From Chloroflexota bacterium (GTDB lineage Bacteria; Chloroflexota; Dehalococcoidia; UBA2247; RBG-13-53-26), in assembly GCA_003650185.1 (NCBI GenBank), contig QMOF01000130.1:1-6600 (forward strand): a stretch of DNA of 6,600 nt, in the 5' to 3' direction. The position numbers and the translations under genes were made by a program. The notes beneath the pieces are model-generated. The model made no database searches and was not told the DNA's origin. It saw nothing but the letters and a program-made list of their open reading frames with translations. The stretch's first letter is position 1. Each line of letters starts with the position of its first letter. This document shows, one piece after another, positions 1-5,181 of the stretch.

Positions 1-5
1 GTCAC

Positions 6-35
6 TTGCCGTCTACCCCTAGCCTACGGTAGACT
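6..35 (+). promoter_or_regulatory. Probable sigma-70-type promoter of tRNA-Glu
   Basis: TTGCCG (6-11) resembles a -35 box and TAGACT (30-35) a -10 box, 18 bp apart. Initiation about 7 nt downstream would fall near 42, giving a leader of about 4 nt before the mature tRNA at 46, a usual arrangement for tRNA genes. The same -10 hexamer and spacing recur before pyrG. A 7-bp inverted repeat (GTCTACC 11-17, GGTAGAC 28-34) overlaps the -10 box. Both boxes match consensus at only 4 of 6 positions, so this is a prediction. Confidence 0.45.
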
Positions 36-45
36 ACCCGAGTGT

Positions 46-119
46 GCCCTCATCGTCTAGAGGCCTAGGACATCGGCCTTTCAAGCCGAAGATCAGGGGT
101 TCGAATCCCCTTGAGGGCA
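46..119 (+). tRNA. tRNA-Glu (anticodon UUC)
   Basis: The sequence folds as a complete cloverleaf. Acceptor stem GCCCTCA (46-52) pairs with TGAGGGC (112-118). The anticodon stem TCGGC (73-77) pairs with GCCGA (85-89) around loop CTTTCAA, which puts anticodon TTC at 80-82. The T stem AGGGG (95-99) pairs with CCCCT (107-111) around TTCGAAT. The D-arm region (TCGTCTAGAGGCCTAGGACA) closely resembles bacterial glutamate tRNAs. Position 119 (A) is the discriminator base. The 3' CCA is not encoded, so it must be added after transcription. The tRNA decodes GAA/GAG and also supplies glutamyl-tRNA for tetrapyrrole synthesis in organisms that use that route. Confidence 0.97.
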
Positions 120-152
120 TTTGGCTCTTTGGGCATAGCTTGTACCGTGCAG

Positions 153-176
153 CGCTGCTATGCTAGCATAGCAGCG
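153..176. repeat. Perfect 24-bp palindrome downstream of the tRNA
   Basis: The left arm CGCTGCTATGCT (153-164) is followed directly by its exact reverse complement AGCATAGCAGCG (165-176). As RNA it would form a 10-bp stem with a CTAG tetraloop. No T-run follows, so it is not a classical intrinsic terminator. It lies 33 nt after the tRNA and 36 nt before the next start codon. It could protect or define the 3' end of the tRNA precursor, or be a dimeric-regulator site for the downstream gene. Confidence 0.8.
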
Positions 177-212
177 GCGGACGGTAGGTGGATTTCCATA
201 CCAAAGTCCTAC

Positions 213-764
213 ATGGAAGAGAAGGTTGTCTACTTCGAAGCGCCGGGCGAGGGCAATACCGCCGAGGTGCTAAGGCTCGCCAGGGAAAGGGCACAGGCCA
301 GGAGCATTACCAAGGTCGTGCTGGCATCCACTCGGGGAGAGACAGCCAGGATCGCTGCCGACGCCTTTGCCGACACGGCCATCCGGCTGGTGGTGGTGCC
401 GCACCAGTTTGGCTTTGGTGACGTGCAGAGGTTCCCTGAGCAACTGGCCACGGAACTCGAACAGAAAGGCCACCGCGTTCACTTCGGCACCATGCTGTTT
501 CATACCGAGGAACTCTACGGCACCAGGGCGCCCCGGGCCCTGGCCAACATCCTGCGGGTATTCGGTCAGGGAATGAAGGTCTGTGTGGAGATCCTGTTGA
601 TGGCCTGCGACGGCGGCGCTGTGGTCCCTGGTGAGAAGGTCGTTGCGGTGGCCGGCACCGCCAGCGGCGCGGACACAGCCGTGGTGGCCACATGCGCCCC
701 GAGCACGAGATTGGCACAGCTGCGTATCCACGAGATCGTGTGCAAGCCACTGCTAGACGGATGA
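213..764 (+). CDS. Pyruvate kinase C-terminal (alpha/beta) domain-like protein
   Basis: This 183-residue protein resembles the stand-alone pyruvate-kinase C-terminal-like family found in archaea and some bacteria. It lacks the barrel catalytic domain of pyruvate kinase, so it should not be a pyruvate kinase. Function is unknown; a regulatory or ligand-binding role is only a guess. Visible features are the start YFEAPGEGNT (about 7-16), a Rossmann-like strand with a phosphate-loop-like segment VVLASTRGETAR (35-46), the conserved GHRVHFGTMLFHTEELYG stretch (86-103), and a glycine-rich VAGTASGADTAVV segment (146-158). ATG 213 was chosen because family members begin just before YFE. The frame stays open upstream to a TTG at 111, but that lies inside the tRNA. 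No good Shine-Dalgarno sits close to ATG 213; the nearest purine run is AGGTGG at 186-191, so the start is moderately uncertain. There is no membrane segment or signal peptide. Confidence 0.82.
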   Translation: MEEKVVYFEAPGEGNTAEVLRLARERAQARSITKVVLASTRGETARIAADAFADTAIRLVVVPHQFGFGDVQRFPEQLATELEQKGHRVHFGTMLFHTEELYGTRAPRALANILRVFGQGMKVCVEILLMACDGGAVVPGEKVVAVAGTASGADTAVVATCAPSTRLAQLRIHEIVCKPLLDG

Positions 765-886
765 AGCACAACACCTGGCCGGAGAGCTATCTTGACCGAG
801 AGCCCGGCACCTGGGTATCCCAATGTGAACCAAAGGCAGCGCTTGCGGGCACCGCGCCAGCGGCCGGGCCTCCTTGTGGGGGTTAG
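761..886 (+). CDS. Doubtful 41-residue ORF overlapping the upstream stop
   Basis: An ATG at 761 overlaps the stop of the preceding gene as ATGA, the same arrangement as the two junctions in the pyrG operon, and opens a 41-codon frame ending in TAG at 886. The predicted peptide (begins MKHNTWPESYLDREPG, ends in an Ala/Pro/Gly-rich stretch) matches no family I recognise and has no membrane segment or motif. The frame also runs upstream inside the previous gene, so its openness is weak evidence. It is most likely noncoding and is listed only because of the coupled-start geometry. Confidence 0.15.
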   Translation: MKHNTWPESYLDREPGTWVSQCEPKAALAGTAPAAGPPCGG

Positions 887-915
887 CACCAAGTCTGAGG
901 TAAGGGTTTTTCCCC

Positions 916-945
916 TTGACACCATCGAAAAATATGAGATAGACT
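916..945 (+). promoter_or_regulatory. Promoter of the pyrG-transaldolase-rho operon
   Basis: A perfect -35 box TTGACA (916-921) is followed after 18 bp by TAGACT (940-945). Transcription would start near 952, leaving a leader of about 47 nt before the GTG of pyrG at 999. A short inverted repeat AAGGG/CCCTT (902-906 and 913-917) abuts and partly overlaps the -35 box and could be a regulatory site. The stretch 765-915 upstream shows no convincing gene. Confidence 0.65.
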
Positions 946-988
946 GTGACTGGAGCCGACTTCCCTCGCCTTTGGTCTAGCTTCTCCT

Positions 989-992
989 AAGG
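989..992 (+). promoter_or_regulatory. Shine-Dalgarno AAGG that fixes the GTG start of pyrG
   Basis: AAGG lies 6 nt before GTG 999, good spacing for initiation. CTCC (984-987) could pair with GGAG (996-999), placing this site in a small hairpin loop and covering the first base of the start codon. Confidence 0.5.
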
Positions 993-998
993 TACGGA

Positions 999-2660
999 GT
1001 GACGAAGTACGTATTCATTACCGGCGGCGTGGTCAGTTCGGTAGGGAAGGGCATCACCGCCGCCTCCATTGGCCGGATAGTCAAGAGCCGGGGTATATCT
1101 GTTACTATCCAGAAGCTGGATCCCTATCTCAACGTTGACCCGGGAACCATGTCGCCGTACCAGCACGGGGAGGTTTTCGTCACCCAGGACGGTGCCGAGA
1201 CCGACCTCGATCTGGGGCATTACGAGCGGTTCATAGACATCGAGCTTACGGCTGAGTCCAGTGTGACCACCGGGCAGGTGTATAGTTCGGTGATCGCTAA
1301 GGAAAGGCGAGGCGATTTTCTCGGTGGCACCATCCAGGTGGTGCCCCACGTTACCAATGAAATAAAGAAGCGCATCCGACAGGTGGGTGAGACAAGCGGA
1401 GCCTCGGTCGTAATCGTGGAGGTTGGCGGCACAGTGGGCGATATCGAGGGCCTCCCATTCCTGGAAGCAATTCGCCAGATGCGAAGCGAGGAGGGACGGG
1501 ACAACGTCCTCTACGTTCATGTGACGCTGATCCCTTACATCTCTTCCACGGGCGAGCTGAAAACCAAGCCCACGCAGCACAGTGTGAATGAGCTCCGCCG
1601 TATCGGCATCCAACCGGACATCATCGTGTGTCGCAGCGACTACGCTATTTCCGAGCCCATCAAGGAGAAGGTATCCCTGTTCTGTAGTGTGGACAGGAGG
1701 GCCGTGATACCGCTGCTCACCGTGCCCACCATCTACGAGGTGCCTCTTGTTCTTGAGGAAGCCGGCCTGGGGGACCTGATGACCGAGATGCTGAGGCTGC
1801 CCGCTTCGCGGCCTGACCTGGACGACTGGCGCTCGATGGTTGAGAGAATGAAAACGCCCAAAGAGCCAGTGACCATTGGGCTGGTGGGCAAGTATGTGGA
1901 GCTGCGGGATGCCTATATTTCCGTCCGGGAGGCGCTGTGCCACGCAGCGACTTACCTGGACCGACAGGTCAGCATACAGTGGGTCAACTCGGAGGAAATT
2001 GAAGGGGACGAAGGTAAGGTGGACAGCGTCCTTCGGTCTGTGCAGGGTATTGTCGTGCCCGGGGGATTCGGATACCGGGGCATCGAGGGCATGACCCAGG
2101 CAGCCAGATACGCTCGCGAGCACAAGATACCTTACCTGGGCTTGTGCCTGGGACTGCACATAATGGTAGTTGAGCACGCTCGCTATGCTCTTGGTTCCAA
2201 CGAGCCCAATTCCACCGAGTTCCGCCCGGATACGCCCTATCCTGTCATCAGCCTCATGCCTGATCAGTGCGGGGTGCAGGATAAGGGAGGCACCATGAGG
2301 TTGGGCACTTACCTTTGCCATCTGGTGGAAGGCACGCGGGCAGCCGCTGCCTACGGAGAGTCCGTGGTCCGGGAGCGCCATCGACATCGCTTTGAATTCA
2401 ACAACGAATTTCGTTATACTTTAGAAAAGAAAGGGCTGATCGCCAGCGGCCTGTCAGAGGACGGCAGGCTGGTCGAAATAGTCGAGTTAGTGGACCATCC
2501 TTGGATGGTCGCAACGCAGTTTCATCCTGAATTCAGGTCACGTCCCAATCTTCCCCATCCGCTTTTCCGTGAGTTCGTCAGGGCAGCGACGAAGACGCTG
2601 CGGGAGGGAGACCAGCATCCCTTACCGCTGCATCAGGAGATGAAAGGCGTACACAAATGA
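999..2660 (+). CDS. pyrG: CTP synthase (glutamine-hydrolysing)
   Basis: CTP synthase converts UTP to CTP in the cytoplasm using ATP and ammonia released from glutamine, the last step of pyrimidine nucleotide synthesis. The 553-residue length is normal for the family. The N-terminal amidoligase domain (about 1-270) shows the P-loop-like SSVGKG (13-18), QKLDPYLNVDPGTM (38-51), DGAETDLDLGHYERF (64-78) and EVGGTVGDIE (141-150), which carry ATP, UTP and magnesium ligands. The C-terminal class I glutaminase domain (about 290-535) shows PGGFGYRG (354-361), nucleophile Cys383 in GLCLG, and the His509/Glu511 pair in QFHPEF. Residue 387 is His, where class I glutaminases usually have Gln (CLGxQ). The start is GTG, giving MTKYVFITGG, which matches the family start exactly. 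The stop overlaps the next ATG as ATGA, so this is the first gene of a translationally coupled operon. Confidence 0.98.
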   Translation: MTKYVFITGGVVSSVGKGITAASIGRIVKSRGISVTIQKLDPYLNVDPGTMSPYQHGEVFVTQDGAETDLDLGHYERFIDIELTAESSVTTGQVYSSVIAKERRGDFLGGTIQVVPHVTNEIKKRIRQVGETSGASVVIVEVGGTVGDIEGLPFLEAIRQMRSEEGRDNVLYVHVTLIPYISSTGELKTKPTQHSVNELRRIGIQPDIIVCRSDYAISEPIKEKVSLFCSVDRRAVIPLLTVPTIYEVPLVLEEAGLGDLMTEMLRLPASRPDLDDWRSMVERMKTPKEPVTIGLVGKYVELRDAYISVREALCHAATYLDRQVSIQWVNSEEIEGDEGKVDSVLRSVQGIVVPGGFGYRGIEGMTQAARYAREHKIPYLGLCLGLHIMVVEHARYALGSNEPNSTEFRPDTPYPVISLMPDQCGVQDKGGTMRLGTYLCHLVEGTRAAAAYGESVVRERHRHRFEFNNEFRYTLEKKGLIASGLSEDGRLVEIVELVDHPWMVATQFHPEFRSRPNLPHPLFREFVRAATKTLREGDQHPLPLHQEMKGVHK

Positions 2661-3325
2661 GGCTTTTCCTGGATACGGCCGATGTGGGCCAGATACGTGA
2701 GGGAGTTAAACTGGGTGTGATAAGCGGTGTGACGACCAACCCTTCCCTGCTTTACCAGGCAGGGCGTGCCGATTATAAAGCAGCTATCATGGAGATATGT
2801 TCGATAGTCAATGGCCCCGTCTCGGCAGAGGTGCTTTCTCAGGAAGCCCAGTCGATGGTTGACGAGGCCAGGGAGATCTCGTCCTGGTCACCCCACGTGG
2901 TGATCAAGATTCCGTGCACTGCTTCAGGCCTGGAAGCCATTTCTACTCTGTCCAAGGAGAACATCAAGACCAATATGACACTGTGTTTCTCGCCCAACCA
3001 GGCCCTGTTAGGTGCGCTGGCTGGCGCCACCTATGTCAGTCCGTTTGTAGGAAGGCTGGACGATGTAGGGCAGGACGGAATGGGGCTGGTAGCTGAAATT
3101 GTGGACTTGCTCGACAATTACACCCTGCCGACCCAGGTAATTGCGGCCAGTATCCGTCACCCGATGCATTGTGTGGTCGCCGCCAAGCTCGGGGCCCATA
3201 TTGCCACTATCCCTTACAATGTTCTAATCCAGATGATTAAGCATCCTTTGACGACCGTTGGCATTGCCCGTTTCCAGGAAGACTGGCAACGGCTCTCCGG
3301 CCAAGGCCGAGGAGACAAGAGATGA
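2657..3325 (+). CDS. tal: Transaldolase of the small TalC/FSA family
   Basis: A cytoplasmic (beta/alpha)8-barrel class I aldolase of 222 residues, the usual size of the short family that includes both transaldolases and fructose-6-phosphate aldolases. Transaldolase moves a dihydroxyacetone unit between sugar phosphates in the non-oxidative pentose phosphate pathway. Visible motifs are LFLDTADV with Asp6, GVTTNPSLL (24-32), VSAEVLSQ with Glu58, VVIKIPCT with Schiff-base Lys84, TYVSPFVGRLDDVG with Phe130, and the likely phosphate-binding AASIRHP (163-169). Glu58 and Phe130 are the transaldolase-type residues; fructose-6-phosphate aldolases carry Gln and Tyr there. I therefore favour transaldolase, which is an inference from residues. 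The ATG overlaps the pyrG stop; AAAGG (2643-2647) is a weak ribosome site, consistent with coupling. Its own stop overlaps the ATG of rho. Confidence 0.93.
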   Translation: MRLFLDTADVGQIREGVKLGVISGVTTNPSLLYQAGRADYKAAIMEICSIVNGPVSAEVLSQEAQSMVDEAREISSWSPHVVIKIPCTASGLEAISTLSKENIKTNMTLCFSPNQALLGALAGATYVSPFVGRLDDVGQDGMGLVAEIVDLLDNYTLPTQVIAASIRHPMHCVVAAKLGAHIATIPYNVLIQMIKHPLTTVGIARFQEDWQRLSGQGRGDKR

Positions 3326-4584
3326 ATTTCGCCGAACTGGAAACAATGAAACGAGAAGACCTGCTGGAGATGGCCAAAGACTGGGGAGTGTCCGGCTGCA
3401 GTATGTTAAAGAAGCACGAGCTTATCCTTTCCCTGCTTCAGGCGCACGCAGCGAAGGAGGGGAACCTGCTTGTCAGTGGCACGCTGGAGATCACCCCTGA
3501 TGGTTACGGCTTCATCCGACGGGATAGCTTGTTGCCCACCCCAGGCGATATCTACGTCTCTCAGTCACAGATCCGCCGCTTCGGCCTGCGCACGGGTGAC
3601 ACCATTACGGGCCAAGCCAGACCACCTAAGGAAGGAGAGCGGTACCAGAGCCTGCTGAGGGTGGAACTGGTCAATGACATGGAGCCGGAATCGGCAAAGG
3701 AGCGGATCCAGTTCGACTACCTGACGCCGGTCTTCCCCAACAAGCTGTTCAACCTGGAGACAACTCCCAACAACCTTTCTACCCGGCTCATCAATCTGGT
3801 TGCTCCGATCGGCAGAGGACAGCGAGGCCTTATCGTCTCGCCACCCAAAGCCGGGAAGACGATGCTGCTCAAGCAGATCGCCAACGCCATCAGCACCAAC
3901 TACGAAGATGTCCATATCATGGTGTGCCTCATCGGGGAGCGGCCTGAGGAGGTTACCGATATGAAGCGCTCGGTGAGGGGCGAGGTGATCAGCGCCACCT
4001 TCGACGAGCTGGTGGAGCACCAGACCCGGGTGGCCGAACTGGCCCTGGAGCGTGCCAAGCGCCTCGTGGAGGCAAAGAATGATGTGGTCATCCTTCTCGA
4101 CGGGATTACACGGTTGACGAGGGCTTACAACCTGGCGGCACCTTCCAGCGGCAGGACTCTATCCGGTGGCATCGATCCGGTAGCTCTGTATCAGCCGAAG
4201 CATTTCTTCGGTGCAGCCAGGAACGTCGAAGAAGGGGGGAGCCTCACTATCCTGGCCACCTGCCTCATCGACACAGGCAGCCGTATGGATGACGTGATCT
4301 ACGAGGAGTTCAAGGGTACCGGCAACATGGAGCTACACCTTGACCGTCGACTGGCTGAGCGGCGTATCTTCCCTGCCATCGACATTCAACGGAGCAGCAC
4401 CAGACGCGAGGAGTTGCTGGTCGACGAGGCTACTCTGAAACAGATGTGGCTGCTGAGACGCATGATAGCCATGATATCCAACGGCTCAGCCAACCCTACA
4501 GAAGCTACCCAGGCCGTGCTTGAGCGCCTAGCCAAGACTCGAAGCAACGCAGAGTTCCTGGCCACGCTCAACAAGGAAATCTAA
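3322..4584 (+). CDS. rho: Transcription termination factor Rho
   Basis: Rho is a hexameric RNA-dependent ATPase that binds nascent RNA and releases RNA polymerase. The 420-residue length matches E. coli Rho (419), with no large insertion. Domains in order are a Rho_N helical domain (about 1-47), an RNA-binding cold-shock-like domain with RNP1 GYGFIR (61-66), and a RecA-type motor with Walker A PPKAGKT (174-180), CLIGERPEEVTDM (202-214), Walker B VVILLD (255-260), GGIDPVALYQPKHFFGAARNVEEGGSLT split over 282-309, and the R-loop EEFKGTGNMEL (328-338). After the Walker B Asp260 comes Gly261, where E. coli has Ser266, a residue linked to bicyclomycin binding. The ATG overlaps the transaldolase stop (ATGA), with GAGGAG (3309-3314) 7 nt upstream. 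Its TAA ends only 3 nt from the convergent pyrE stop, and no intrinsic terminator is visible. Confidence 0.98.
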   Translation: MNFAELETMKREDLLEMAKDWGVSGCSMLKKHELILSLLQAHAAKEGNLLVSGTLEITPDGYGFIRRDSLLPTPGDIYVSQSQIRRFGLRTGDTITGQARPPKEGERYQSLLRVELVNDMEPESAKERIQFDYLTPVFPNKLFNLETTPNNLSTRLINLVAPIGRGQRGLIVSPPKAGKTMLLKQIANAISTNYEDVHIMVCLIGERPEEVTDMKRSVRGEVISATFDELVEHQTRVAELALERAKRLVEAKNDVVILLDGITRLTRAYNLAAPSSGRTLSGGIDPVALYQPKHFFGAARNVEEGGSLTILATCLIDTGSRMDDVIYEEFKGTGNMELHLDRRLAERRIFPAIDIQRSSTRREELLVDEATLKQMWLLRRMIAMISNGSANPTEATQAVLERLAKTRSNAEFLATLNKEI

Positions 4585-4587
4585 GGG

Positions 4588-5151
4588 TCAGACCTGCCCC
4601 CGGCCAGGCTCCACAAGCGGCACCCCGCGTTTGCACAGAGGGCATTCATCGGGCTGGTAGCTCGGTGTAGAAGCCCGGTGGCAACTGAAAAGGGGACCTC
4701 CCACCTCTACTGCGCCATGGGAGCGGTCCACCAGCACTGCCACCCCTACCACGTGTCCACCCCTCTTCCTCACCTCGTCTACCACGCTTCTGACTGAACC
4801 CCCGGTGGTGAGCACGTCGTCTACAACGAGTGTCCTTTCGTCTGGCACAATATCGAGACCGCGACGAAAGACCCGGGCTCCGCCCTCCCTCTCGGCATAG
4901 ATGCTGCGCACGCCAAGCTGCCTGGCGACTTCATAGGCCAGGATCACACCGCCCGTGGTCGGCCCAGCCACCAGCTCAATGGCCTCATCTCGAAAGCGGT
5001 CGGCAATTAATCGGCAGAGGCGCTCCGTGTACTCTGGGTACTGTAGCACCCGAAACTTCTCCCAGTAGATGGAAGAGTGCAGGCCCGAGGAAAGCAGGAA
5101 GTGCCCTTCCAGGATGGCACCCGTAACCCTGAAGATGTCTTCCGCTTCTAT
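4588..5151 (-). CDS. pyrE: Orotate phosphoribosyltransferase, Thermus-type, start codon non-canonical
   Basis: PyrE joins orotate to PRPP to give OMP, the fifth step of de novo UMP synthesis. Visible are GHFLLSSGLHS near the N-terminus (orotate-site region), EYTERLC, AGPTTGGVILAYEVARQLG, AEREGG, the PRPP loop TLVVDDVLTTGGS, and a C-terminal Cys-rich tail (C..., then CPLCKRGVPL) typical of the Thermus/Chloroflexi subfamily. The first canonical start in frame is GTG 5049, which would give 153 residues and cut off the GHFLLSSGLHS motif. Coding similarity continues upstream to an ATA at 5151-5149 (EAEDIFRVTGAILEGHFLL), giving 187 residues, the normal length. An AGGAG lies 10 nt before that ATA. 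I therefore place the start there; an ATG-to-ATA base error, an AUA start, or coupling to the short frame at 5177 are all possible. Frame and family are certain, the exact start is not. It follows lepB by 30 nt, probably in one operon. Confidence 0.88.
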   Translation of the reverse strand: MEAEDIFRVTGAILEGHFLLSSGLHSSIYWEKFRVLQYPEYTERLCRLIADRFRDEAIELVAGPTTGGVILAYEVARQLGVRSIYAEREGGARVFRRGLDIVPDERTLVVDDVLTTGGSVRSVVDEVRKRGGHVVGVAVLVDRSHGAVEVGGPLFSCHRASTPSYQPDECPLCKRGVPLVEPGRGQV

Positions 5152-5161
5152 GGTAACTGCG

Positions 5162-5166
5162 CTCCT
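5162..5166 (-). promoter_or_regulatory. Shine-Dalgarno AGGAG before the atypical pyrE start
   Basis: AGGAG on the minus strand (5166-5162) lies 10 nt before the ATA at 5151 and is the only good ribosome site near the conserved N-terminus of PyrE. No comparable site precedes GTG 5049. This supports initiation at or near 5151 rather than at the first canonical codon. It could also serve the short ATG frame at 5177-5148 only if that frame began later, which it does not. Confidence 0.5.
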
Positions 5167-5181
5167 GGAGACCTCATGCGC

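Noticed and set aside
111..212. Upstream extension of the PK-like gene to TTG 111
   Set aside because: It would start inside the tRNA acceptor stem and run through the palindrome; the family homology begins at about ATG 213.
270..774. Two minus-strand open frames opposite the PK-like gene
   Set aside because: They are shadows with compositionally biased, unrecognisable translations; the plus-strand protein has clear family features.
792..821. TTGACC with TATCCC at 18 bp as a second promoter for pyrG
   Set aside because: The -10 match is poor, and a better promoter with perfect TTGACA lies closer to the gene at 916-945.
840..862. GC-rich nested hairpin (CGCT/AGCG around GCGG/CCGC) as a terminator of the PK-like gene
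   Set aside because: The stem is interrupted and no T-run follows, so termination cannot be supported.
987..2387. Long minus-strand open frame of 466 codons antisense to pyrG
   Set aside because: It lies wholly opposite an unmistakable CTP synthase gene, has no recognisable motif, and is explained by codon bias of the sense strand.
3565..4091. Minus-strand open frames opposite rho
   Set aside because: They overlap highly conserved Rho motor sequence and show no motif of their own.
4595..4612. CCTG/CAGG pairing near the rho and pyrE ends as a bidirectional terminator
   Set aside because: The stem is only 4 bp with an 8-nt loop, lies inside pyrE coding sequence and has no T-run on either strand.
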